A stretch of DNA of 64,000 nt from Aptenodytes patagonicus (lineage: Eukaryota; Chordata; Aves; Sphenisciformes; Spheniscidae): positions 43,056,151 to 43,120,150 of the forward strand of contig NC_134949.1 in NCBI RefSeq assembly GCF_965638725.1, in the 5' to 3' direction. Both the position numbers and the translations under genes were made by a program. Shown here piece by piece: positions 51,090-61,565 of this stretch. The notes under the pieces were generated by a model, which was given only the letters and a program-made list of their open reading frames with translations, ran no database searches and had not been told where the DNA came from. Each line of letters opens with the position of its first letter. Within the stretch, counting starts at the first letter, position 1.

Positions 51090-51678
51090 TGTCGTGGTTT
51101 AACCCCGATTGGCAACTGAGCCCCACGCAGCTGCTCGCTCGCTCCCCCTCCAGTGGGATGGGGAAATGAATCGGAAGGATGAAAGTGAGAAAATTCATGG
51201 GTTGAGATAAAGACAGTTTAATAGGGAAAACAAAAGCTGTACACACAAGCAAAACAAGGAATTCATTCACTACTTCCCATCGGCAGGCAGGTGTTCAGCC
51301 ATCTCCAGGAAAGCAGGGCTCCATCATGTGTAATGGTTACTTCGGAAGACAAATAGTATCACTCCAAATGTTCCCCTTCCTCCTCCTTCCCCCAGCTTTT
51401 ATTGCTGAGCACAGTGTCAAGTGAAATGGGACATTGCTTTGGTCAGTTGGGGTCAGCTCTCCCAGCTGTGTCCCCTCCCAACTTCTCATGCACCCCCAGC
51501 CTGCTCGCTGGCGGGGCAGCATGAGAAACAGAAAAGGCCTTGGTGCTGTGTAAGCACTGCTCAGCAATAGCTAAAATATTGGTGTGTTACCAATGCTGTT
51601 TTGGTCACAAATCTAAAACATAGCCTCATAGGAGCTACTGTGGAGAAAATTAACTCGATCCCAGCCAAAACCAGTACG
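51090..51678 (-). mobile_element. Diverged solo LTR of a related subfamily, antisense, in intron 2
   Basis: The + strand starts TGTCGTGGTTTAACCCC and ends CCAGCCAAAACCAGTACG, where the family has ...CCAGGACA. The flanks are AGTAA (51085-51089) and TGTAA (51679-51683), four of five matching. On the minus strand the promoter region has GCAATAAAAGC where the other copies have CATAAA, and the CRE palindrome is absent. It therefore looks like a different, older subfamily rather than a simply decayed copy. Confidence 0.87.
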
Positions 51679-52782
51679 TGTAAGGAAAATCTTAATCCGT
51701 TGCATGAAAGGTTTACATGATTGCCTCTTACACTTTATAGAAGTTAGCATTCTTGTGGTCATGTTCTTTGTATCTTTCCAATAACTTAGAATATTTTATT
51801 AATATAATTCCTGCTTGTTGTGTAATACTACTTATTTAAGCAGGATGAGAGTCAGCAAAACTTAGCCTTAGGTAGTACAGTTTTTTTTAGCTGGTGACTG
51901 TTAAACCTGATAGCAGGGCTGTAGGTCAATAACTTCTTATATTATGGTTTCAGTTAGTTGTTTAAGTGAAGGCAGCAGACTTGTCTACAGTAGGAAGGGT
52001 TATCATAACAGCTGACTAGAGTAGAACAGCTTGTCAACAAAAGGGTGTTTTGCTATTCTATGTGAATCACTTTCCAGGTTACCTCCAGATGTTGTAATAT
52101 GCTAGTGTGATATTGTACTGCAGTAAGATCAGAGTTTGCTGTCTTGCTTTCAGAAGTCCTTTTTTCCCCCACCTCTTCTACTGTCTCTTCTCACTCCTCG
52201 GTCTTGGCTGACCTGCCTTTGGTAGTCCTAACCCGTTTCAGTGGTCCTTTCAGCCGGGGTAGGGAAAGTCAGGAATGGTACGTGTTAAGCCATTTGAAGA
52301 GGCAGTCGTCAGGCCACACTGCTGATCTAGACTGGGATTTGGGAGATAGTGCACCTCAAGATTGGCCAGACTTAGAACCTTATCAGTTTTCCTGGTAGTT
52401 ATGTGTGTCTGAGTATGTGTATCTTGTCTAGCTGGTTGCATATTTTTAAGTCTTCGTAAACCAAACCTCTTCTCTCCCCTCCTCCTCCACCCCCCCTCAA
52501 CTGATTAAAAACAAAGCTTTGTCATCAAAATTATTCATGACTGCTGCTTTTTTACTCAGCTTGAGGGACCAAATTTTACAGGCTTGTTGCCAGTTGGTAT
52601 GTACTGCACGCAGTAGTCTTTGGTCTGATCTTTTGTAATGTTTGGAAAGATTATAGGTATGACAGCAATTTCTAGCATTTTTTCATAATTTCTAGTGCAG
52701 CTTTCCTAAGAAATTGAAAGCGACATGATCTAAGTAGGCTGTTATGTCTAGTACTTCTTTTTTGATAGTGTCCAACTAATTT

Positions 52783-53047
52783 ACGTGTGATAGGACGAGA
52801 GGAAATGGCCTCAAGTTGCGCCAGGGGAGGTTTAGATTGGATGTAAGGAAAAATTTCTTTACTGAAAGAGTGGTTAAACATTGGAAGAGGCTGCCCAGGG
52901 AAGTGGTTGAGTCCCCATCCCTGGGGGTATTTAAAAGACGTTTAGATGAGGTGCTTAGGGACATGGTTTAGTGGGCATGGTGGTGTTGGGTTGACAGTTG
53001 GACTCGATGATCTTAAAGGTCTTTTCCAACCTTTATGATTCTATGAC
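52783..53047 (+). mobile_element. CR1 LINE 3' end, sense
   Basis: GGACGAGAGGAAATGGCCTC, AAGTTGCGCCAGGGGAGG and TTTAGATTGGATGTAAGG give the ORF2 end. They are followed by the 3' UTR with GTTGGACTCGATGATCTT and the terminal TTATGATTCTATGA. It is nearly the reverse complement of the copy at 1996-2470, so both belong to one subfamily. It is strongly 5'-truncated. Confidence 0.92.
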
Positions 53048-54231
53048 TCAAGCCTATGATAGGCTTGGAAAGCATTCCTGAGGTTTGTTGATTTATTTGA
53101 GGCTTCACTATGGGAGCGCTGTCCAGATTGAGAATCCATTCAGATACGTGAAAGAAAAAGTAAGAATGGTAACTACCCTGGAAAAAAGGTCTCGGCATCA
53201 GTTATGCAAGCCGATCAAGTGGAGCAAAGGAGCCTTAAGTTGGCTAAGGCTGTCTCTTCTGCAGAAAGTAGAACATAGAAGCAGCATAAGGAAAACTTAC
53301 TTAAATTCCAACTTTGAGAGGCTGTTAACATTCTGTTCTAGCAGAAGTTGGATGTCACGAGGCATTGATCTTGATTTCAGGGTTTGCCCACACATCAGTC
53401 TCCTCCTCGAGACTTGAGAAATCCCTGTGGGTTGTACAGACATTGAAATATAATCTTTATTTGCCTTTCTGCATTTCTTTTATTGCCACTAAAAATAGGT
53501 GGTAAAACAGTGTAAACATCAAGACAAACATTATTTAATGTTGGAGTTAGTCCTACATTAGATGCCTAAGTGGTGTTTATGCTTCCTGAATTGTTTCAAA
53601 ATGTATGTAGAATTTTTTTTCAAATGAAGATACCTTGCATTTAATAGTCATCTTTAATGAAAGAATTAATTTTGTATTAAAGTATAGAATTTTGAAGTGG
53701 TATAAAAAAGTAGATGGTACTAACTTATATCAGACAAATTGCTATTTGTTTGTTATCCGAGAAGAAAAATGGGAAATGTTTGAGCTCTGTTAGTGTTTGT
53801 AATTGATCTGATGATTTTGCTATCAGAATTTTAGGAAGATACTGTCAGATCAACTGACTAAGCTCTTTTGGTCTTCAAGAGATGGAATGGAAGGAGAACA
53901 GAGGTGGGAGAAACAAATGTAGTGGAGTCCCTGGGAAAAGAAGAGTTTTATTTATACTTGGTTTAATACTTACCTATATTTTGCCTTGCTTTAATGTATA
54001 TTTTGCTGTGGAGACAAGTTTTCTGTAAAATCTTGACTTGGTTAATATAAGTTCTGCCAGTGGAAACTTGTGTTGCAAGAGATCTGTAATCATACAGAAA
54101 GAGAAAGTAAAGTTTCTGCTTCGTTTTGTCTTTTGTTGAAGCATTTGTATTGTGACCATAAGTATGTTGTTTGCCAAATGCATTTTTATCCAAGGTAACA
54201 ACTTTGAAAAAATCTTATTTTCTTCTTAAAG

Positions 54232-54354
54232 GTATGGAATATATGAACGATGTAGAGAGTTGGTGGAAGCAGGTTATGATGTACGACAACCAGACAAAGA
54301 AAACGTAACGCTTCTCCACTGGGCTGCAATCAACAACAGGATAGATCTGGTGAA
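54232..54354 (+). CDS. ZDHHC17: ZDHHC17 coding exon 3 (end of Gln56 to Lys97), first ankyrin units
   Basis: The acceptor is TTCTTCTTAAAG at 54231. The first base completes the Gln codon, then the exon reads [35 protein letters not shown] and RIDLV, plus two bases of Lys97. The donor is AA|GTATGT at 54355. Ankyrin signatures are clear: the ELVEAGYDV helix-hairpin, then [15 protein letters not shown], a canonical TPLH-A...G/N...VV repeat start. Asn90 corresponds to human Asn100, which is reported with Trp130 as part of the groove that reads the zDABM substrate motif. The encoded sequence matches the human protein as I recall it, in line with strong constraint on this domain. Confidence 0.97.
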
Positions 54355-55469
54355 GTATGTATTACACCTTAACTTAAACATAAACCAATCATGTCCTTAA
54401 AAATGTTGATTTCTTTTTTTAAGTTGTTAAATAATCTTCCCTTAAAAACTCAATTTTTGGTCTTGAAATTTGGGGGCGGGGGGAGTAGTCAAAAGACCTA
54501 ATTTGCATTTTGGCAGCAATGTTTTGATGATACAGTTAACAGAAATAAAACCTATTAAATGTCCAGAAGTCAAGCTGAGACGCTTCTCAGATGAGATAAA
54601 CCTGTGGAACAGCTGTTCAGCTGCATATGCAATTTCTTTATACTATGGTATACTTGTTGAAATACCAAATTTCTTTTTTGAGGAGGGGAAATTTGATGCT
54701 AGATGGTAGTGAATGTTTTTCAATAAGCACGATTAATATGATGCAAGGGGCAATTTCTACTTCATTCAGCATTTCAAGAAGTTCTAACTTAAATAACTTC
54801 TTTTCATTTTAAAAACACAGCTGTTACAACAGGTAACATTGCAGCACCTCTCAAGTAATAACAGTCTTCAATAGTGGGAGCTATGGGATTGGGGGTATTT
54901 TCTTTTCAGTTTATAAAATCTGGCACATAATATTTGAGACTATGTTTTAAAACCTATTCTTATCTTTCAGAACATGGAGAGCTTAAATTCTGAAGGGATA
55001 ATTCTTAGTACTTGTTGTTTTGCAAATCATGAGTGTGTATAGAACATGCGTTGTGGGTTTTTTTTTTTTCACTACCAGTAACAAAATGATGAATTAAATA
55101 CGTGCCATTAAATCTAAATACACAAAATATTATTGAATCAGCAGGTTTCTAGAATATTTGACATAAACTGCACATCTTCAAGCAGTCCAGTTTTCAATTG
55201 GCGTAAACAGCACATCTTCAATCAGTCCACTCTTCAAAACAGTTCTTATGAATGAATGTGTACTTAGGCATAAAAACAAATGCAAAGTATCTTCATTTAC
55301 GCACGTTCTCTCCATGTATGTCCAGCACCAGCACCTTCATCAAACCAGGTTTTGAGTTTCTAGAAGATCTCAGGTTCACGTTTCTCATCTTGCTTTTAAA
55401 GGACTTTCTATGTCCTGATGCAGTTCTCTTAAAAGAAGGTTAAATAGATAAAGATAGGTAAATAGACAA

Positions 55470-56226
55470 AGATTTAGATCTGATGAGAAGGACCTTGGGG
55501 TCCTGGTGAACAGGAGGCTGACTGTGAACCAGCAATGCAGCCTTGCAGCAAAAAAAGTCAATGGTATACTGGGCCTCATTAAGAAAAACATTTCCAGCAT
55601 GCTGAGGGAGGTGATCCTTCCGCTCTACTCAACTGTTGAAGCTGAATATGTGTGTGAAGTTGTGGGTTCCCCTTTGCGAGAAAGATATGGACTTACTGGG
55701 GCGAGTCCAGTACAGGGATGCAAAGATGATTAAGGGACTGAAACATCTGACATGAGGAGAGGCTGCATGAGCTTGGACTTCTTAGCTTAGAGAAGAGAAG
55801 GCTTATCTTGTCAATGTATATAAGATCCTCACGGAGGATCTTATCAATGTATATAAGTACCTGGGATACCTGGTAATGTAATACCTGGAATCTTATCAAT
55901 GTATAAAAATATCTGATGGGAGGGAGTAAAGGAGGCAGAGCTAGACTTTTCTCAGTACTGCCCAGGGGCAAGATAAGAGGCAGAGGGCACAAATTAAAAC
56001 ACACATGAAATTCCATCTGAACATCAGGAAACACGTATTTTACTGTGCGGGTGACTGCACATTGGCACAGGTTGCCCAGAGAGCTTGTGAACTCTCCATC
56101 CTTGGAGACATTCAGAACGCAACTGGACGTAATCCTAGACAATATGATCTAGATGCTTTGATCAGGGATGGTTAGACTAGATGATCTCCAAAGGTCCCTT
56201 CCAAACTAAACAATTCTGTGAAATAA
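55470..56226 (+). mobile_element. Older CR1 LINE copy with internal rearrangement, sense
   Basis: It reads through a decayed CR1 ORF2 end: GACCTTGGGGTCCTGGTGAA, AGGAGGCTGACTGTGAACCA, AATGGTATACTGGGCCTCAT, AGGTTGCCCAGAGAGCTTGT and CTCCATCCTTGGAGACATT. It ends with GACTAGATGATCTCCAAAGG and AATTCTGTGAA. Frame breaks show it is dead. In the middle, the ATCTTATCAATGTATA segment occurs three times (see the repeat at 55804-55920). Confidence 0.88.
55804..55920 (+). repeat. Triplicated CR1 segment with an 11-bp palindrome
   Basis: The segment ATCTT(G/A)TCAATGTATA appears near 55805, 55838 and 55891, where a normal CR1 has it once. Between the first two is a hairpin: ATAAGATCCTC (55820-55830), loop ACG, GAGGATCTTAT (55834-55844), with perfectly paired arms. 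Template switching at the hairpin is a likely cause. Confidence 0.8.
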
Positions 56227-59200
56227 TTCAGTGTTTCTGAAAGAATTTTTTTTATTATATGCAGTAGATAGCACAACAGGTTTTATGTCTTTATTGTGGA
56301 TTATTAGCATTATTTGTTTGTGGATCCAAATATGGTGGATATTTAGCATTTAGTGTTGTATTTTACCTTTTATTTCCCCTCCAAGCGTGTTGCTAACAAT
56401 TTCCTGCTATAGCAATTATATTGGACATAGAGGTGGTTCAAAATCAAAATGTCAGATTTGGGTAGATGGAAGTCTGTGCTTAAATCTCTTATCTGATTTC
56501 CAGTTAGGTCTTTATTATATGATAGGGAGATCTCTCCACCTGCATTTGAGTGCTGGAAACTTGTTCTGAGAATTTTAATTCAACATAACTTTAATTGTAC
56601 CAGCCATATCTCTTTCAAGTTATTTTAGTATGAGCCCTGACAATTGAACGTTCTTAAATCTAATGTGTCTAATTCTTCCTTTTTCCTCAACAATATGCCA
56701 AAGCTCTTGTCCCTTCTTGATGCATCTCTACCACTGTGACGAACTGCATTGCATTTTCTTCCTGCTGTGTACTAGAGTGCATGTGACTACTAACGTGTTT
56801 AACTGCACGTGAAATTCATTCCTCCTGATGCAGTTCTTACGTTCCAAGTTCCTCTGTCTTTAGGGGGTCTTGATTTATTTTAGTTTATATCACCCAGCAT
56901 ATCGTGCGCTCTCTCACGCTGTCTTTTGTGAGGCGCTGGATTACTCTATTTCCTTAGAATGAAATTATTCTGAGTTTTTCTTTTTGTTTGATCCTATCAC
57001 ATCTTTCCCCAAGTCTCCACTATTTGTGCCCATTATGTGCAATGGATAATTCCATTAAATATGTTGGCTAGTGAGCTTGGTATCACAGAGAGAGTGTCGA
57101 AGTGTAAGTGGTCTGCTCTCATGATACCAGATCTCAGTGTCTTGCTTACTGGGTATTGACTATATAAGGTCTTTCCAATGAAGTAGCTTAGCAGCTCGTC
57201 TGTGGAGAGTGCAGGCTTAGAATTAGACTTCTCTTGGTTTTAGTATTTCCTCATCCTGTCTCTTGTGAGACGAGATTCGGCGTAGATACTGGTGAAGCCC
57301 ATTGATATTTTATAAGGAAAACTACAGAACCTTTTCTTATTTCTGCAGGACTGGGGATAAGCGTCAGACATCCACAAAGTAATTCTCTTTTCATCATGAC
57401 ACTGACCTATTGGTCTGTCTTCAACTCAGTTTTGTAAAAATGCAAAAATTGGCCTTTTGTCTCTACAGTTACTTACTGACTGCATTTCCCTGTTCCCTGT
57501 GTCAAACTTTCTCCAGACAAGGATTTCTCTTCTACTTTTCTTCCTTCTAGCAACAGTGACTGCATGCACTTTGATTCCACAATCACTGAATGCAAGCTGG
57601 GTCAGCTTTCAAATGCCTGGCAAAGATTTGGTGACCCTAATGTGATCAGTGGAAGTATTTTCTTCTTAAGGCAACCTCTTACCAGATCTGCTTGCTTTGA
57701 ATGTAAGTAGATTGCTTAAATAGGACTTGCACACCTGGCATCTTCTAGCATGGAGGCTTAGATGACTCGCTGAGAGTGGAATCGTCCAGTTCCTCCTTTC
57801 TCCAGGGACATTCTCACCAAGCACAGAATTGCTTCTGCAAGATCTACCTAGACAAGGAGATTAAGTTCTCAGCCTGGTTTCGCGGAAAAATCTCACCGTT
57901 TATGTGTACTGAAACTGAAATGCAGCGATAAATCTCAACTTAGTCTAAGAACACCCTTAAGGAAACATAAAATGTTATTTCAGTGAGCCATCTGGCAGGA
58001 GATCGCCGCCTTGTCTTTTCCCAGTTGTCAAACTGCAAGTTCTTCCTTCTAAATAAAACGTAGTAACCAGTAAGCAGTACTGCTGCTCAGTAGAATCTGA
58101 ACATATTCTGTGTTCCTGCAGGGACTAGTGTTTGAATGAAGACAATCTGTTTAATGTTCACCTCCCCATGAGTGGCTGTCACATCAGCGAGGTGGATCCA
58201 AGCTTTGACTGTGAATTTCTCTGTGCTGTCTTTTATCTAGACAAGATTTCCTTGGGAACTCCTTCTCAAGGTGGACTAAATAGCTTCTCAGTGTCTTCTT
58301 CAAATATGTTCTTTGGTAGTTGGGACTTAGCTTCAAAATAACAAAATTACGTTGTCCCTTTACCTTATATACGCCTTGTGTAGGTGAAAAGATGGGACCA
58401 AGACTTTCATAAAATCTTTGGTGCTTCTCATTGTGAAATCCAAAAGCTTAACTTCAGCAGAGAGATGTTGCAATTTTGTTCTTTTGGTGTTGGAGACCAG
58501 TGGAGTGGATTGTCCTGTGTCAATCAGAGCAGGTCTTGTTAGTCCTACAAACTCTAGTTTGTATGACTTCGGTAGGTCTGCTGAAGTATTTCATTGTGTC
58601 TGATGGCTCTAAAGCAACTGTATAAAAGGACTTTTCCTTTAGATGTTTTTAGTGTGGACATGGTTAGCATTTTTCAGTTTCTGTTCCTAAAGGTAACTTC
58701 TGGGCTGTTTTTGAAGCTTCACTCTGTGAAGCACTAAAGAAAAAGAAGGTAGGTAGTTAGAGTAATGCTTTTCAAATTGTTCTGTTTGTTGCCCTTCTTC
58801 TTGCCGTGTCTTGAAACACGTAGAGGAAATTGAGGTGCCAGAAACTCAGTGCTGAGGATTTGAAGGACAGTTTGTGTGGGCGGGAGAGCAGGATTCATAT
58901 ATGCCTGACAGGTATTCAAAAGCGAAAAGTCTGCAGGCAGAGATACTTGAAATGTACAAGCACTTAGGAATCTATAGCTAGATAGTACTTTTCAAAGGTC
59001 TGTTAGTAATGAGGGGTTTTTTCCATTGGTTTGTACAGGAGTGAATGAAGAACTAGAAGCCTTGTGGGAAGGCCTCTTTCTTAAAAACATTAATTTCTTT
59101 GTGAGGTGTGCATTTTCTTTCACAAAGGAAAGGTAATATAGTCAGTTTAGTGTCCCATGTAAAACAGCAAGGAAAACAGTTCACAGAAACAGTAGAAATG

Positions 59201-59923
59201 ACTATGAATATGAATTGCTGCAGTTAAATATGGGTAACTTGTTTTGTTCCTACAGGTAGCTTGTCTTTTTATAAATGTTTTTGAGGGAAAAATAATTTCT
59301 AGCCCATCATTTAGAAGTATTTTTTAAATACTCAGATGTTTTTGTCCTTTGATTAATAACAATTGAGAAGTATGCAAAAATCTTAGTACTTGGCTAAGCA
59401 CGTAACTTAAGCGTGAACTCTTGGAACAATGACTTCAGCAGGGCCGTTCCAGTGATGATACGTGCTGCAAGTTGAATTCTATATAATTTTGTCATTTTAG
59501 CCAAAATTCTCTGAATATGCTAGTCTTCTAGCAGCATATTCTTTTACCATTTATTCAGAATTCTTTTTAATGCAGCAACCCCTAAATATTTTAGAAGAGT
59601 CCCTTTTACTAAATACTTCTGTGGTAGGACAGTTTGTACTAATATATATACACCAATTATTCTGTTTTACCTTAGAACCAAACTAGGAAGTAGCAGCATG
59701 TTTAAAACACAGTAGGAAGCATCCTTACTCTCCCAACCCACATCAAAAAGGCAAAAAATTGAATGTATGTGCATGACCTCTTAAAAGGAAAGTTATGTGA
59801 AGGCAAGGAAAGGTTCTGATCTTCCAGTCTGTAACTGCCTGTTTCGCATAACATCAAGCATGCTTACTGTGTGTCCTATTTAACCAAGACAAGCAATAAT
59901 GTTTACTATTTTTGTTATTCCAG

Positions 59924-60001
59924 ATACTATATATCAAAAGGTGCTATCGTTGATCAGCTTGGAGGAGATTTAAACTCTACCCCACTTCACTGGGCAACAA
60001 G
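59924..60001 (+). CDS. ZDHHC17: ZDHHC17 coding exon 4 (end of Lys97 to Arg123), ankyrin repeat
   Basis: The acceptor is TTTGTTATTCCAG at 59923 and the donor is AG|GTGGGG at 60002. At 78 nt it is a short exon, and phase 2 is kept. It encodes [14 protein letters not shown], then [11 protein letters not shown] and two bases of Arg123, that is, the end of one ankyrin repeat and the TPLHWAT start of the next. Trp120 is equivalent to human Trp130, which is critical for recognising the zDABM motif in SNAP25 and CSP-alpha, so the substrate-recruiting site appears intact. If the donor is not used, reading continues about 25 codons into intron 4 before a stop at about 60075, with no homology. Confidence 0.97.
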
Positions 60002-61420
60002 GTGGGGAAAAGTCTTCTGGAATTTTCTTTTCCAGTGTTTTTTCTTAACTTGGAATCTGCTACTGATTGATTTATGAAATTGCTGTATTTTCTGGGAGTA
60101 CTTTGCACAAAACTTAATTCAGTCATTGATAACTAGGCACACTGTGAATGTGGTATGTTTGAGCTAGAGGAGCTTTCAGCATATAATTCAGTTTTTGTCA
60201 TATCTCTCTCTGATGTAGAGGAAGACGATTGCTATGATAGACTCTAATTTTACTTTTTTCCCTGTAGTCACCTTGGTTTACTCTTACTTTGGAGATCTTA
60301 TTTTTGTCAGTCTTCCAAAGTTCAGCAACACTTGTTGGGGAGCAACAGCAGATGGGGTTTGGGCTGAGTTTGTGTGACATTGTCCTTGCAGTGTTCTATT
60401 ACGTGTGTGGATTTTTTTTTTAGATGCGCTTAAAATCAGATTTATGATGTAGAAGATGGTCCGAGAATGATGAATGGCTGGGAAAATTGAAGACAGCCTT
60501 CGAGTAGTAGCTGCTCCTTCAGACAACCGCCTAGAAATAGGCAGGAAAGGAACACTGTCCATATTAATATTTTTAACTGTAGACTGCAAAAGGAGACATA
60601 CAAAATTAGATTCTAGAACATTTAATGTATCAAAATAATTTGTTTACTAAAGAGGAGGACTTGCTTGCTAGCCTCTGTTAAAAATTTTAGCTTGTATATT
60701 TCTCTGTGTTACAGATCACACTCTATGTTCTGTGTTAATAGTGCAAAAGCTTGATTAAATTTCCTGGTGTTCATAGCTGTGATCTGTGGCTCTGTGAAGC
60801 ATTGTCCGAAGCTGCTTCTGACATTGAAAAGGTCTTTTTGCTCATGTCAGAAGTTGTGTGCTGACGGTTAGGCACAATATCAACAAGAAGGATATGCCTA
60901 TGCTCATGATGCCAAAAAGATGCTTAAGCTTTTAATGTAGTGTGGAGGAAGTGTAGGCCTTCGGTTTTCCTTTTTTTTTTCCTTCCTATTTTTATTTCAC
61001 TGCTGTTTTTAATAGTAGAAAGATAAACCATATGCCCCACAAAAAATGAGAGTATGTAGCCAGTTTGATATCTCTTAAAATAGCAGGTTTTGTATGTGGA
61101 TTGGAAGAAGTCACAGTAGAGTAGATTTCTAAACTAATAACTTGAGGTTTTTTTGTTGACTGGCCTTTTGGTATACAACACACTTAAGCCAGTTGCATGT
61201 GATGCATGCATTGGCTGCATAGAATTTGCAAATGTGAATGAGTTTGCTTACTCAGTTGCAGAATCAGATCATGACAATTTTTGTTTTCAAAGTATGAGTC
61301 AAAATGCAGAAGCTCTGGTAGTGTACTTAACTGCTAAACATATTTCTTGTATTAAAATATTAATAGTTTTTATGTATATAGTTATTAAGTTGTTTGTTTT
61401 CTGTGTTTTGTTACGTTTAG
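60002..61420 (+). other. ZDHHC17: ZDHHC17 intron 4 (about 1.4 kb)
   Basis: The intron runs from GTGGGG to TTTAG. No repeats or genes are recognised. A short T-rich tract occurs at about 60970-60980. Confidence 0.92.
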
Positions 61421-61565
61421 ACAGGGTCACTTATCCATGGTTGTACAGCTGATGAAATATGGGGCAGATCCGTCGCTAATTGATGGAGAAGGATGTAGCT
61501 GTATTCATTTGGCTGCTCAGTTTGGACATACTTCGATTGTTGCTTACCTGATAGCGAAGGGACAG
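61421..61565 (+). CDS. ZDHHC17: ZDHHC17 coding exon 5 (end of Arg123 to Gln171), ankyrin repeats
   Basis: The acceptor is TTACGTTTAG at 61420 and the donor is CAG|GTAAAA at 61566. The 145 nt return the frame to phase 0 at codon 171. The exon encodes [36 protein letters not shown] and [12 protein letters not shown]. This completes one ankyrin repeat ([16 protein letters not shown]) and most of the next ([18 protein letters not shown]). The next residues expected from the family (DVDMMDQNG) are not found before the window ends, so exon 6 lies beyond 64000. No disabling change is seen. Confidence 0.97.

Larger units (their letters stand above)
44722..54231 (+). other. ZDHHC17: ZDHHC17 intron 2 (about 9.5 kb)
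   Basis: The intron runs from GTAAGT to TTAAAG. It contains a 26-A run with a GAAAAA tail (48180-48219), a 13-C run (50925-50937), an antisense solo LTR (51090-51678) and a sense CR1 3' end (about 52783-53047). The remaining sequence is AT-rich, with no feature I recognise. Confidence 0.9.
54355..59923 (+). other. ZDHHC17: ZDHHC17 intron 3 (about 5.6 kb)
   Basis: The intron runs from GTATGT to TTCCAG. The only clear repeat is the rearranged CR1 at about 55470-56226. From 56230 to 59920 I see only AT-rich unique-looking sequence with short chance open frames. Confidence 0.9.

Noticed and set aside
55693..56142. 149-codon minus-strand open frame
   Set aside because: It is antisense to the decayed CR1 at about 55470-56226.
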